Positions 9,020-18,313 of a DNA stretch of 64,000 nucleotides are shown here, piece after piece. This DNA comes from Mucilaginibacter flavus (GTDB lineage: Bacteria; Bacteroidota; Bacteroidia; Sphingobacteriales; Sphingobacteriaceae). The notes below the pieces were generated by a model, which had not been told where the DNA came from, ran no database searches, and saw only the letters and a program-made list of their open reading frames with translations. Each line of letters begins with the position of its first letter. Within the stretch, counting starts at the first letter, position 1. The stretch lies in assembly GCF_030409315.1 (NCBI RefSeq), contig NZ_JAUFPS010000018.1, positions 31,438 through 95,437 of the forward strand, given 5' to 3'. A program made the translations under genes and the position numbers.

Positions 9020-10147
9020 TTATGATAGTATTACAAGGTCAATATCAGTTTTTGACATTTTATTTAGTAGTTGGGTAAACACTGCCGTTTTCATGATAAG
9101 CTGGTAAAATTTAAACCGGGGCTTACCTATGCAAATGGTAGTGATATCATATTTCTCGGCAGTTTCCCAAATGGTTTGGGCTATCCTGTCGCTTTTTATT
9201 TTTAGTACCTGGCCGCCCAGCTGGGTAGCCAGTTTCATATTATTGATAAGGTGCCGCTGTGATGCCAGGTTTATTTTGTCGCTGCTTTCGCCGGCAGTTT
9301 GCACATACAAAACAAACCATTTAGATCGGTAGTATGACGACAGCCTTGCCGTTTTACGGATAATTATTTTAGCCGATGCATCATTTGTACTGATGCAGGC
9401 CAAAAAAAGTTCGGCACGCAGTTTAATGGTTTTAGGTATCTCAATATCTATTTTTCGCTCCACCTGATGGGCCACCTCGCGCAGGGCCAGTTCGCGCAGT
9501 TGTAAAATTCTATCGGCTTGGAAAAAGTTATTAAGTGCTGTTGGCACTTTTTTAGCATCATAAATTTTGCCCTCCTTTAAACGGTCAATCAATTCATCGG
9601 CAGTTAAGTCGATATTCACTACCTCATCGGCCAGTTGCAAAACCTTATCGGGAATGCGCTCATTGATGGTTGCCCCAGTGATGCGCTCTACCTCTTCATT
9701 CAGGCTTTCCATGTGCTGGATATTTACCGCACTTATCACATTGATGCCTGCATTCAAAATCTCCAACACATCCTGCCAGCGTTTTTCATTGCTGCTACCC
9801 TCAATGTTACTGTGCGCCAGTTCATCAACCAAAACCACCTCTGGGCGCAGGCTGATGATGGCTTTCAAATCCATCTCTTCCAGTTCCTTTCCCTTGTAAA
9901 ATAACTTACGACGGGGAATAACCGGCAAACCCTCTAACTGGGCAACAGTTTCCTTACGGTTATGGGTTTCAATATAACCAATTTTAACATCGATACCGTT
10001 GCGCAGCAAAGCCTGGGCTTCCAGCAGCATGCGGTAGGTTTTACCCACACCGGCGCTCATGCCTATGTAAACCTTAAACTTCCCTCTCCTTGATTTTTTG
10101 ATCAATTCCAGAAAATGCTCAACCGACTGTTCTTTGTTATCTTCCAT
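9020..10147 (-). CDS. kdpD: KdpD N-terminal sensor protein (KdpD domain plus USP domain only)
   Basis: This 375-aa protein corresponds to the cytoplasmic N-terminal portion of E. coli KdpD. The KdpD domain carries a Walker A motif GMSAGVGKT (about 29-37) and a Walker B-like VVLVDELAHSN (about 104-114). It is followed by a universal-stress-protein-like domain (about 240-375, ending MSKTDIDLVILS). The transmembrane, GAF and kinase parts are absent and are replaced by the separate kinase gene directly downstream. In E. coli these domains bind ATP or c-di-AMP-like ligands and tune kinase output. Here they would have to act in trans on the kinase. Start ATG at 10147. Confidence 0.9.
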   Translation of the reverse strand: MEDNKEQSVEHFLELIKKSRRGKFKVYIGMSAGVGKTYRMLLEAQALLRNGIDVKIGYIETHNRKETVAQLEGLPVIPRRKLFYKGKELEEMDLKAIISLRPEVVLVDELAHSNIEGSSNEKRWQDVLEILNAGINVISAVNIQHMESLNEEVERITGATINERIPDKVLQLADEVVNIDLTADELIDRLKEGKIYDAKKVPTALNNFFQADRILQLRELALREVAHQVERKIDIEIPKTIKLRAELFLACISTNDASAKIIIRKTARLSSYYRSKWFVLYVQTAGESSDKINLASQRHLINNMKLATQLGGQVLKIKSDRIAQTIWETAEKYDITTICIGKPRFKFYQLIMKTAVFTQLLNKMSKTDIDLVILS

Positions 10148-10216
10148 AGCCCCACCTAAATCCTCCCCTGAAGGGGAGGACTTTTAAATTTATTATTTGT
10201 CTTTATTCCTTTGTCT

Positions 10217-10293
10217 AAAAATCCTTATTCCAAAAATCTTTTGTCCAAAAGTCCCATCGTCTAAAAGTCCCATCGTCCAAAATCCTTATTCCA
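10217..10293. repeat. Short direct repeats in the kdpC-kdpD gap
   Basis: AAAAGTCCCATCGTC occurs at 10247-10261 and 10263-10277, and AAAATCCTTATTCCA at about 10218-10232 and 10279-10293. The same AAAGTCC/AAATCC vocabulary recurs at about 340-390 before pth. This is low-complexity intergenic repeat sequence of unknown role. Confidence 0.5.
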
Positions 10294-10437
10294 TAAAAGG
10301 AGAGCCCTCGCGGCCCTCCATTTTAGCGTATGAACGTTTCTCAAACTAACATATAATCAAACTAATTAACTATACGACCATTCATACATATCGTTACTGA
10401 TGCTACTTCTTTTTAAAGTCGCCCCTTTAGGGGAGAT

Positions 10438-11007
10438 TTAGAGGGGCTTCAATTCATCCAAAGTCACGTTCAATTTAAGCACATTTACCTTCGCCGGACC
10501 AAATACACCAAACAAAGGTTTTTCGGTATGGGCATCAACCAGTTTACTTACCGCATCGGCAGATAGGCCACGTACTTTGGCAACACGGGCAACCTGTACC
10601 TGCGCGCCGGCTGGCGAAAGATCAGGGTCTAAACCACTACCTGAAGCGGTAACCAGTTCGGCCGGGATCTGTGAGCGGGTAACGCCTGGGTTGTGTTTCA
10701 TAAAATCGGTGATTCTATCGTTCACCTGTTTCAAATAATCCGGGTTTGAGGGGCCTTTGTTTGAACCTCCGGAACCGGCAGCATTATAATCAACTGCCGA
10801 TGGGCGGCTCCAGAAATATTGGTCTTTAGTAAACTTTTGACCTTCGTTGGCATAACCAACTACGCGACCTTTGTAGATTACGGTTTCCCCATCACCATGA
10901 CCGGGAGTTAATTTGCCTACACCGGCTATCGCTAATGGGTAGATACCGGCTGTAATTACTATCAGTATGATAGTTAACTTGATTGATGGCAACAAATATG
11001 CTTTCAT
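10438..11007 (-). CDS. kdpC: K+-transporting ATPase subunit KdpC
   Basis: A 189-aa subunit with one N-terminal membrane helix (LLPSIKLTIILIVITAGIY) and the conserved FWSRPSAVDYNAAGSGGSN and ASGSGLDPDLSP motifs of KdpC. KdpC assists ATP binding by KdpB in the inner-membrane KdpFABC complex. A longer frame to 11100 would add 31 polar residues with no family match, so the ATG at 11007 (MKAYLLPSIK) is chosen. It follows kdpB after a 109-nt gap that contains an inverted repeat. Confidence 0.96.
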   Translation of the reverse strand: MKAYLLPSIKLTIILIVITAGIYPLAIAGVGKLTPGHGDGETVIYKGRVVGYANEGQKFTKDQYFWSRPSAVDYNAAGSGGSNKGPSNPDYLKQVNDRITDFMKHNPGVTRSQIPAELVTASGSGLDPDLSPAGAQVQVARVAKVRGLSADAVSKLVDAHTEKPLFGVFGPAKVNVLKLNVTLDELKPL

Positions 11008-11023
11008 TGTTTTAAAATTAGAT

Positions 11024-11107
11024 TTGAGATATGAGATGTTAGATATGAGACTTTTAATTAGAGACATGAAATTATCGACGTTTTTTGTCTCAAATCTCAT
11101 ATCTCAA
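11024..11107. repeat. Inverted repeat in the kdpB-kdpC gap
   Basis: TTGAGATATGAGAT (11024-11037) is perfectly complementary to ATCTCATATCTCAA (11094-11107), enclosing about 56 nt that include further GATATGAGA-like copies. It lies within the operon transcript between kdpB and kdpC and has no U-tract, so it is more likely an mRNA-stability or attenuation hairpin, or a dispersed repeat, than a terminator. Confidence 0.7.
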
Positions 11108-11116
11108 TACTCATAT

Positions 11117-13144
11117 CTAAATGAATACGCCCACGGCAAGGTCAATTAATTTGATACCGATAAATGGTATCAGTACGCCGCCCAGACCGTAGATCAATAA
11201 GTTACGGCGTAATAAAGCGCTTGCACCTATCGGTTTATATTCCACGCCGCGCAAAGCCAATGGTATCAGCAATGGGATAATAATAGCGTTAAATATCACT
11301 GCTGATAAAATAGCCGATTCCGGACTGTGTAGCGCCATAATGTTTAGCGCCCTTAACGATGGGATAGATACCATAAATAAGGCCGGTACAATAGCGAAGT
11401 ACTTAGCTACGTCATTAGCGATAGAGAAGGTGGTTAGCGTACCGCGCGTCATGAGCAACTGTTTACCAATTTCTACAATCTCAATAAGCTTGGTTGGGTC
11501 GTTATCCAAGTCAACCATGTTACCGGCTTCTTTGGCTGCCTGGGTACCGCTGTTCATGGCCACGCCAACATCGGCCTGGGCAAGCGCAGGAGCATCGTTT
11601 GTACCGTCGCCCATCATGGCTACCAGTTTACCGCCTTGTTGCTCTTTTTTAATGTAGTTCATTTTATCCTCGGGTTTAGCCTCGGCAATAAAATCATCTA
11701 CACCGGCTTTTTCGGCAATAAATTTGGCGGTTAAAGGGTTATCACCGGTAACCATTACGGTTTTAACACCCATTTTACGTAAGCGGTCAAAACGTTCGGC
11801 AATGCCGGGCTTAATAATGTCCTGTAATTCAATTACACCCAGTATCTTTTCATTTTGAGATACCACCAACGGGGTACCGCCATTTGAGGAGATCTTTTTA
11901 ACATTATCTTCCACATCAGATGGAAACGGGTTACCGGCTTTTAAAGCGATGTTGCGGATAGAATCAAAAGCACCTTTACGGATACGCAAACCATCGGGCG
12001 TATCCAAACCGCTTGACCGGGTTTCGGCAGTAAATTTTATAAATACCGAATTTGCAGGGGCAACAACTTTTAGTTTACTTGAGCCGGTTTCGGCCAGTTC
12101 AACAATTGATTTGCCTTCGGGAGTTTCATCGGCCAGCGAGCTTAATACGCAGGCCATTACAAAATCCTGCTCGTTTACCGCGGCTGTTGGGTAAAAGTTA
12201 GTGGCCTTACGATTACCTATGGTAATGGTACCTGTTTTATCTAACAACAGGGTATCCAAATCGCCGGCTGTTTCAACCGCTTTACCGCTTTTGGTAATTA
12301 CGTTGGCGCGCAAAGCCCTATCCATCCCGGCAATACCAATAGCCGACAACAGGCCACCGATAGTAGTTGGGATTAAGCAAACAAACAGGGAAATAAACGC
12401 GGCTATAGTTATAGGGGTGTTAGCGTAATCGCCAAAAGGTTTCAGGGTAACGCATACAATCACGAAGATTAAGGTAAAGCCCGATAACAGGATGGTTAAA
12501 GCGATCTCGTTTGGTGTTTTTTGGCGCGATGCACCTTCAACCAAGGCAATCATCTTATCCAGGAAGCTTTCGCCGGGCTGGGTAGTTACCATTACCTTAA
12601 TTTTATCAGATAATACTTTGGTACCACCGGTTACGGATGATTTATCGCCACCGGATTCGCGGATCACCGGGGCCGATTCGCCGGTAATGGCCGATTCATC
12701 TATGGTAGCAATACCTTCAATGATCTCGCCATCAGTAGGGATGTTATCGCCTGTTTCGCAAATGAACACATCGCCTTTTTTCAACTGGCTCGACATTACC
12801 TGTGTTTCTTTGCCGTTAACCAGCAAGCGGGCAGGTGTTTCTTCACGGGTTTTGCGCAGGCTTTCGGCCTGGGCCTTGCCACGTGCTTCGGCAATAGCCT
12901 CAGCAAAGTTGGCAAACAGTACAGTTAACAACAGTACTATAAACACGGTAAAGTTATAGGCAAAGCTGCCCTGCCCTTTGTTGGCAAAGGAAAATATACT
13001 TACAATAAGCATTACTGCCGTACCTATTTCAACGGTAAACATAACCGGGTTACGGAACAGTACGCGTGGGTTTAATTTGATGAAGGATTGTTTAAACGCT
13101 TCCTTCATCTGATCGCCCTGGAATAATGTATTTGAGGTTTTCAT
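11117..13144 (-). CDS. kdpB: K+-transporting P-type ATPase subunit KdpB
   Basis: The 675-aa catalytic subunit hydrolyses ATP to drive K+ import through KdpA. Landmarks are the actuator-domain TGES at 154-157, the membrane motif [14 protein letters not shown] (about 257-270), phosphorylated Asp302 in [12 protein letters not shown], and [21 protein letters not shown] in the P domain. Length is normal and no key residue is missing. It sits between kdpA and kdpC on the minus strand, each gap holding a palindrome. Confidence 0.98.
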   Translation of the reverse strand: MKTSNTLFQGDQMKEAFKQSFIKLNPRVLFRNPVMFTVEIGTAVMLIVSIFSFANKGQGSFAYNFTVFIVLLLTVLFANFAEAIAEARGKAQAESLRKTREETPARLLVNGKETQVMSSQLKKGDVFICETGDNIPTDGEIIEGIATIDESAITGESAPVIRESGGDKSSVTGGTKVLSDKIKVMVTTQPGESFLDKMIALVEGASRQKTPNEIALTILLSGFTLIFVIVCVTLKPFGDYANTPITIAAFISLFVCLIPTTIGGLLSAIGIAGMDRALRANVITKSGKAVETAGDLDTLLLDKTGTITIGNRKATNFYPTAAVNEQDFVMACVLSSLADETPEGKSIVELAETGSSKLKVVAPANSVFIKFTAETRSSGLDTPDGLRIRKGAFDSIRNIALKAGNPFPSDVEDNVKKISSNGGTPLVVSQNEKILGVIELQDIIKPGIAERFDRLRKMGVKTVMVTGDNPLTAKFIAEKAGVDDFIAEAKPEDKMNYIKKEQQGGKLVAMMGDGTNDAPALAQADVGVAMNSGTQAAKEAGNMVDLDNDPTKLIEIVEIGKQLLMTRGTLTTFSIANDVAKYFAIVPALFMVSIPSLRALNIMALHSPESAILSAVIFNAIIIPLLIPLALRGVEYKPIGASALLRRNLLIYGLGGVLIPFIGIKLIDLAVGVFI

Positions 13145-13179
13145 GATTTTTAAATTATTAAGCTATTCTGCTTTTTAGT

Positions 13180-13271
13180 TCCCCTCTTGAGAGGGGCCGC
13201 GATGGAATGTGCGGCTGCGGGGTGTGTTCTACGCGGGATAAACACACCCCTCCGCCCCTCTCAAGAGGGGA
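13180..13271. repeat. Nested inverted repeat in the kdpA-kdpB gap
   Basis: The outer arms TCCCCTCTTGAGAGGGG (13180-13196) and CCCCTCTCAAGAGGGGA (13255-13271) match over 17 nt, and each arm is itself nearly palindromic. The inner arms GGGGTGTGTT (13219-13228) and AACACACCCC (13241-13250) also match perfectly. This strong structure lies inside the operon between kdpA and kdpB. Confidence 0.8.
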
Positions 13272-13294
13272 TTCGCACAGGCCCCACTTTTTTT

Positions 13295-15010
13295 CTACCT
13301 TAATGAAAAATGTTCAGCTATCGGACCTAAGGCTAATGCCGGGAAGAATGACAGCGCGGCTATAATTACAATCACCGCGAAGATCATCAGCCCAAAAGTG
13401 GAGGTATCACTTTTCAACGTACCGGCCGATTCTGGTATGTATTTTTTGTTGGCCAATAAACCCGCAATAGCCAGCGGACCAATTATTGGTAAAAACCTGC
13501 CCAGTATCATCACAATACCGGTGGTTACGTTCCAGAAAATGTTACCATCGCCCAGACCTTCAAAACCCGAACCGTTGTTGGCAGCAGATGAAGTATACTC
13601 ATACAGCATTTCAGAAAAGCCGTGATTACCGGGATTATTTAACCAGGTTGATGGCTTAACCGCCCAATCGGCACCGGGCATGTGCACAACCACGTATGAT
13701 GATATGGCCAGGCCAACCAAAATGATGAAGGGGTGTAATAATGCTATTAACGATGCGATCTTCATTTCCCGGGCTTCAATCTTTCGGCCCAAAAACTCGG
13801 GGGTTCGCCCTACCATCAAGCCGGAAATAAATACCGCGATGATGATAAAGACGTAAAAGTTAAGCACGCCAACACCACAGCCGCCATAAAAGCAGTTCAC
13901 CATCATACCTAACAACATCATGGTACCAGATACCGGCATGGCACTATCGTGCATGGAGTTAACAGATCCGGTGGAAATAATGGTTGTCAACACACTCCAG
14001 TAGGCAGAGTTTGCCGGACCAAACCTGACTTCTTTACCTTCCATAGCACCGGTTGGCTGACTGATGCCCATATGGGCTATAGCAGGGTTGCCGTTAATTT
14101 CGGCATTCATGGTTGGGATAAGCAATAGCAGCATACCCAGTGTCATAACCCCGAAGATCACGTAGGCGAATTTCTTTTTGTTTAAATAAAAACCCAGGGC
14201 AAATACCAGCGCTATAGGAATTACGCATTGGGCAACCAGCTCCACCGTATTGGTTAAGTAGTTGGGATTTTCGATAGGATGGGCAGAATTGGCACCAAAC
14301 CAGCCACCACCATTGGTACCCAGGTGTTTGATAGCTACCAGGGCAGCAACCGGTCCGCGGGATACGTGAACGGTATCACCTTGCATACTAATAAACGTGT
14401 CTTTTCCGGCGTAACTGGTGGTCATGCCATTAAAGGCGAAGATAACCGCTATTACAAATGAGATGGGCAATAATACGCGGGTGATTGATTTTACAAAGTA
14501 GTCCCAAAAGTTACCTAATTTATCGGTCACCTTATCTTTCATGGCTTTGTACAAAACAATAAGCGCGGCAATACCAGTAGCGGCAGACACAAAGTGCAAA
14601 AACATAAACACAAAGTGCTGTGTAAAGTAAGTAGCACCGCTTTCGCCCGAGTAGTGTTGCAGGTTACAGTTAACCAAAAAGCTGATGGCGGTATTAAAAG
14701 CGGTATCTGGCGATTGGCCGGTATTGGCATCGGGGTTAAGTGGCAAATGGCCTTGTGCCATCAAACAAACAAAGGCATATATCAGCCATACGCTATTAAT
14801 GGTAAGCAGGGCAAATAAATGCTGTTTCCAGTTCATTTCCTTTTTAGGATCGATGCCGCTAAAGCGGAAAATAAACCGCTCAACAGGGGCCAGGAAATCA
14901 AGCCAGGTTTTCTCGCCCTTAAAAATACGGGCTATGTAACGGCCAAGGGGAATGGCAATTGCAAGCGTGAGCAGGTAGGTAAATATTACACCTGAAATTT
15001 CAGTGTTCAT
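13295..15010 (-). CDS. kdpA: K+-transporting ATPase subunit KdpA
   Basis: The 571-aa channel-like subunit has about ten membrane helices. It contains the four degenerate selectivity-filter loops of the superfamily of K+ transporters: NTAISFLVNCNLQHY, LGTNGGGWFGANSAHP, GSVNSMHDSAMP and TSSAANNGSGFEG. KdpA selects K+ and passes it to KdpB. The length matches the family and the start ATG at 15010 is 11 nt downstream of the kdpF stop. Confidence 0.98.
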   Translation of the reverse strand: MNTEISGVIFTYLLTLAIAIPLGRYIARIFKGEKTWLDFLAPVERFIFRFSGIDPKKEMNWKQHLFALLTINSVWLIYAFVCLMAQGHLPLNPDANTGQSPDTAFNTAISFLVNCNLQHYSGESGATYFTQHFVFMFLHFVSAATGIAALIVLYKAMKDKVTDKLGNFWDYFVKSITRVLLPISFVIAVIFAFNGMTTSYAGKDTFISMQGDTVHVSRGPVAALVAIKHLGTNGGGWFGANSAHPIENPNYLTNTVELVAQCVIPIALVFALGFYLNKKKFAYVIFGVMTLGMLLLLIPTMNAEINGNPAIAHMGISQPTGAMEGKEVRFGPANSAYWSVLTTIISTGSVNSMHDSAMPVSGTMMLLGMMVNCFYGGCGVGVLNFYVFIIIAVFISGLMVGRTPEFLGRKIEAREMKIASLIALLHPFIILVGLAISSYVVVHMPGADWAVKPSTWLNNPGNHGFSEMLYEYTSSAANNGSGFEGLGDGNIFWNVTTGIVMILGRFLPIIGPLAIAGLLANKKYIPESAGTLKSDTSTFGLMIFAVIVIIAALSFFPALALGPIAEHFSLR

Positions 15011-15021
15011 GATTTTAATAA

Positions 15022-15099
15022 TTAAAATTTTTCGGGTTTAAGCAGCACGTACACCATGTATACAAACACGGCTATGGCCACAATGAATAATGCGATCAT
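15022..15099 (-). CDS. kdpF: K+-transporting ATPase small subunit KdpF
   Basis: A 25-aa single-helix peptide, MIALFIVAIAVFVYMVYVLL followed by KPEKF, read on the minus strand just before kdpA. Size, hydrophobicity, the C-terminal LxxPEKF ending and operon position all fit KdpF, the lipid-like stabiliser of the KdpABC complex. It begins 5 nt after the stop of the microprotein gene at 15105-15197. Confidence 0.9.
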   Translation of the reverse strand: MIALFIVAIAVFVYMVYVLLKPEKF

Positions 15100-15104
15100 G
15101 GTGA

Positions 15105-15197
15105 TTAAATTTTTTCGAAGTAATTAACTGATTTGAAAAAGATCCAGAAGATGACCGCAAAGGTCACCACGTAAATTGCAATCTGTAAAACATCCAT
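15105..15197 (-). CDS. Putative 30-aa membrane microprotein upstream of kdpF
   Basis: An ATG-initiated frame on the minus strand encodes 30 residues: a short acidic start (MDVLQIAIYVV), one hydrophobic helix (TFAVIFWIFF) and a charged tail (KSVNYFEKI). Its stop is 5 nt before the kdpF start, and its own start is the first of the operon. It is about the same size and topology as KdpF but not similar in sequence. I do not recognise a family. Placement and spacing argue that it is translated and is either an additional subunit, a regulator, or a leader peptide. Confidence 0.55.
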   Translation of the reverse strand: MDVLQIAIYVVTFAVIFWIFFKSVNYFEKI

Positions 15198-15429
15198 AGT
15201 TTTAGTTTTTGCAGGAGGGTTTACCAAGCCGATGCCAATAAATACCAAAACCAATTAAACAAATGATTTACAGCTATTTATTTAGTTTTATAGGTTTTAA
15301 AATGGTTGAACCGATTAAAAATGGGCTATCATTTTGATAGGATATTATCAATCTGCGACAGTGCGTCACCTCTGAAGAAAATGTTGGCAGGGATGTATCA
15401 ATCTTACGTTTTGAGCCGTAAATATTGAT

Positions 15430-15900
15430 ATGAAAAAACTACCTGCACCTATCCAAACCTTAAGTTTACTAACCGTGGTTCTATTGCTCACGTTTGCCGC
15501 CTGTAAAAAAGAAACAAAAACCACCTCCATTGATATTACGGGCAAGTGGGCCCTTACCCAATTCCAGGGCATACAGCAATATGAGTTTAAAAGCGATCAA
15601 ACTGCGGAATTTAATGTTATCGCTACAGATTCGGTTACCAAGCAGGTAATCGGCTATCGCTACAAAAGTACCGGGAGTTATACCATTAAAAACGATTCGT
15701 TGATGATGTTTAATCTTAAATCGTACACAAACTCAAAGAGTACTTATGGGCCTGCTACGGAGCTTGTCCCAACCAACGGCCCAAAAACCAGTAGCTATAA
15801 AGTATCTTTAAATAACCAAAAGAATAAGCTTTCCCTTTATTTTACCTGCCCGCCAAATGCCGATTGTGTTCCTTCGCCCATGGTTTTTAACAAACAGTAA
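15430..15900 (+). CDS. Lipocalin-like lipoprotein of unknown function
   Basis: The 156-aa protein has a hydrophobic signal followed by a lipobox (LTFAACKK, Cys at about 22). The mature part has DITGKWALTQFQGIQQYEFKS, the pattern of small beta-barrel lipocalin-like (DUF4923/DUF5004-type) Bacteroidota lipoproteins, and ends with a CPPNADCVP segment that could form a disulfide. It would sit in the periplasmic leaflet of a membrane. It is divergent from the kdp operon, with 232 bp between the two starts. No function can be assigned. Confidence 0.75.
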   Translation: MKKLPAPIQTLSLLTVVLLLTFAACKKETKTTSIDITGKWALTQFQGIQQYEFKSDQTAEFNVIATDSVTKQVIGYRYKSTGSYTIKNDSLMMFNLKSYTNSKSTYGPATELVPTNGPKTSSYKVSLNNQKNKLSLYFTCPPNADCVPSPMVFNKQ

Positions 15901-16138
15901 TAGCTACAAGAATTGGTTTTTTTTGAAAAGAGTTTATGCTTTCTGAATAGTGCTGGGATTATATTAATGGATTATCTGAACTTTGATTGTTAGGGTTAAA
16001 GGATAAGCGGGATTGTATTTCTTGCAGCGGTTTTAATTCTTGACTCTTGACTCTTTTTCCAGGCATTGCCTGCTGCCCACGCTTTTTGCTTTGAGCGGCG
16101 TTACTTTAAGTGTTTAAAATATAAATATCAAATACCTC

Positions 16139-16693
16139 ATGATACGTCCAGCGATCCCAACAGATGCCTATGCCCTTAGTGAGCTGATTATCCTGGCCAT
16201 GGATAAACTTGCCAATAAATTTGCAGGCAGTGATGATCCTGCTGATGTCATGCAGCTGTTTGAAAAATTTACCCGCCAAACCGGCAACCAGTACAGTTAC
16301 GAGAACGCGTTGGTTTATGAAGATGAAAATGGTGTTTGCGGTATGATCATAGGCTACAACGGTGCCGATCTGGATAAATTAAGAACTCCGTTTTTGAATT
16401 ATATTAAAAAAGAGTGTGGCTTTGATCAAGCTATAGCAGATGAAACGCAGACCGGCGAATATTATATTGATTGTTTAAGCGTATTCCCCAGTCATCAGGG
16501 AAAAGGCATAGCCAAAGCGCTCATTAAATCTTTGATTGAATATGCCGCGCAAAAAGGACATTTTATAACCGGGCTAATTGTTCATCAACAAAATACACTG
16601 GCTAAAAAATTATATGTGAACCTTGGGTTTAAAGTGGTTAACAAAAAGATTTTTGTGGGCGATGTTTATGAGCATTTGCAGTATGGCATGTAA
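16139..16693 (+). CDS. GNAT-family N-acetyltransferase
   Basis: A 184-aa protein with the acetyl-CoA-binding motif A in IDCLSVFPSHQGKGIAKALIKSLIEYA (the Q/RxxGxG/A signature is HQGKGIA) and a motif-B-like NTLAKKLYVNLGFKVV. These enzymes transfer acetyl from acetyl-CoA to amines; the substrate is unknown. The N-terminus IRPAIPTDAYALSELI is the usual GNAT first strand and helix. It stands alone between two repeat-containing gaps. Confidence 0.9.
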   Translation: MIRPAIPTDAYALSELIILAMDKLANKFAGSDDPADVMQLFEKFTRQTGNQYSYENALVYEDENGVCGMIIGYNGADLDKLRTPFLNYIKKECGFDQAIADETQTGEYYIDCLSVFPSHQGKGIAKALIKSLIEYAAQKGHFITGLIVHQQNTLAKKLYVNLGFKVVNKKIFVGDVYEHLQYGM

Positions 16694-16708
16694 GTGTTTG
16701 AGTTTTTT

Positions 16709-16815
16709 GTAGAGACGCAATATTTTGCGTCTCCCGCGTGCAAATCGAATTTGCAAATCGGCTGGTACAAATTTGCTCTATACACCCAAAGACGCAAAAT
16801 GTTGTGTGTCTACGT
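16709..16815. repeat. Dispersed GAGACGCAA hairpin repeat
   Basis: GAGACGCAA (16712-16720) and TTGCGTCTC (16725-16733) form a perfect 9-bp stem with a 4-nt loop. A second degraded copy, AAAGACGCAAAATG...GTGTGTCTACG, follows at about 16788-16815. No T-run is present. It occupies most of the 277-base gap before the MFS gene. Confidence 0.6.
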
Positions 16816-16970
16816 GAAAGCGGGGTGTTGTACAACTGTCTTCTAAACATCATAATATCCCAAATAGAATACTGGCTTGGCCAAAGCGGGTATCTTTGCG
16901 GCTTATAACAGCCGGTCACGGAATCAGTATATCTTAATCTTTCCTATCCGGCAGGTAAATTCTAATTCAT

Positions 16971-18194
16971 ATGTTCTCAACGCTTGCAGTGCCCAAAACA
17001 ATAAAGGAAAGGCACCAGGGTATAGCCAATTTACTGGCTTTCGCATTAATCCCGCTTTCCGGTTTTGCTACAGATATTTATATTCCATCGTTACCAACCA
17101 TGGCCGCCGAGCTGCATGTGGGCAGCATACAAGTGCAATTAACCTTAACGCTGTTTTTAATAAGCTATGGTGTTACGCAGCTTTTTATCGGCAGCGTGCT
17201 GGATAGCTTTGGCAGGTATCATTTAAGTTTAATTAGTTTGCTGCTGTTTGCCATAGCCAGTGTAGTTATTGCCAATACCTCCAATATTTATATCATTTAC
17301 CTCATGCGTATTTTGCACGGTATTACGGTTGGTGGTGTGGTGGTATCCAAACGTGCTTATTTTATAGATCTGTTTTCGGGCGAGAAGCTGAAGAATTACC
17401 TCAGTATGTTTTCCATCATCTGGTCTACCGGGCCAATTGTAGCACCTTTCCTGGGGGGATACCTGCAAACAGCTTATGGGTGGAAATCAAATTTTTACTT
17501 CCTGGGGATATTTGCCATCATACTGGCTGTTTTTGAAATGATTTTCAGCGGCGAAACCCTCAAAAACTTCGCGGCTTTCAATATCAAAAAGATAAGCGGC
17601 GTTTATGCCGATATGATCAAAACCTCAAGCTTTACCCTTGGGCTGATTATGATAGGTCTGGCTTATTGTATGGTGATGATCTACAACATGACCGGGCCGT
17701 TTATCATCGAACATACCCTGCACCTATCGCCGGTTGTGGCGGGCTATAGTTCATTGGTATTAGGCATAGCCTGGCTAATAGGCGGCCTTATTGGCAAGGC
17801 TACCATCAACAAACCATTTTTTAAGCGGATGGTGTTAAACTTAACCTTGCAAGTGATATTTGTAGTGGTAATGCTGATCAGTATGCGGTATATCACCAAT
17901 TTATTTACGCTGATATTTTTCGCCTTTATTATTCACATTGCGGCGGGCTACACGTTCAATAACTTTTTTACCTATTGCTTAAGCCGTTTCCCCAAAAACG
18001 CAGGTATAGCCAGCGGACTAACAGGCGGTATTAATTACATGATCGTATCGTTTTTTAGTTACAGCATTGTAGCCCTGCTGCCGGCAAAAGATGAGCATAA
18101 CCTCGGCTATAGTTATTTTGTACTGATCATATTATCGGTTATTGTAATGCTGATTTTGAAGCTGAAAAAAGAGTTGCTGAGCGAAGGGGTATAG
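16971..18194 (+). CDS. MFS transporter, Bcr/CflA drug-resistance type
   Basis: The 407-aa protein has twelve predicted membrane helices. GFATDIYIPSLPTMAAEL at about 35-52 is the conserved first-helix signature of the Bcr/CflA (DHA1) group, including D-x-Y-x-P-x-x-P. The loop 2-3 motif is degenerate (GSVLDSFGRYHL) and FLGGYLQTAYGWKSNF matches motif C and following. Members export drugs or small metabolites using the proton gradient. Substrate unknown. It follows a hairpin-rich gap and ends before AGCTTTCAGCT hairpins. Confidence 0.9.
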   Translation: MFSTLAVPKTIKERHQGIANLLAFALIPLSGFATDIYIPSLPTMAAELHVGSIQVQLTLTLFLISYGVTQLFIGSVLDSFGRYHLSLISLLLFAIASVVIANTSNIYIIYLMRILHGITVGGVVVSKRAYFIDLFSGEKLKNYLSMFSIIWSTGPIVAPFLGGYLQTAYGWKSNFYFLGIFAIILAVFEMIFSGETLKNFAAFNIKKISGVYADMIKTSSFTLGLIMIGLAYCMVMIYNMTGPFIIEHTLHLSPVVAGYSSLVLGIAWLIGGLIGKATINKPFFKRMVLNLTLQVIFVVVMLISMRYITNLFTLIFFAFIIHIAAGYTFNNFFTYCLSRFPKNAGIASGLTGGINYMIVSFFSYSIVALLPAKDEHNLGYSYFVLIILSVIVMLILKLKKELLSEGV

Positions 18195-18214
18195 GACTTA
18201 ACTAATCGCTGCCG

Positions 18215-18263
18215 CGAGTTTAGCATAGCGTAACTCGTGGTTAAAAGTAAGCTTTCAGCTTAC
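18215..18263. repeat. Paired small hairpins 5' of the 18.3-kb lipoprotein gene
   Basis: CGAGTT...AACTCG (18215-18237) and GTAAGCTTTCAGCTTAC (18247-18263) are adjacent hairpins. The core AGCTTTCAGCT at 18250-18260 is the reverse complement of AGCTGAAAGCT at 18814-18824 on the other side of the gene. Confidence 0.6.
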
Positions 18264-18313
18264 GTATTTTAAAAGCTTATACTGTCTGCTGAGCGCAGGT
18301 TATATCGCAGGGA

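Noticed and set aside
15197..15240. Sigma-54 (-24/-12) promoter for the kdp operon
   Set aside because: On the minus strand two near matches occur, TGGCATCGGCTTGG and TTGGTAAACCCTCCTGCA, but the GG-GC spacing is one base short in the first and one base long in the second. Not called.
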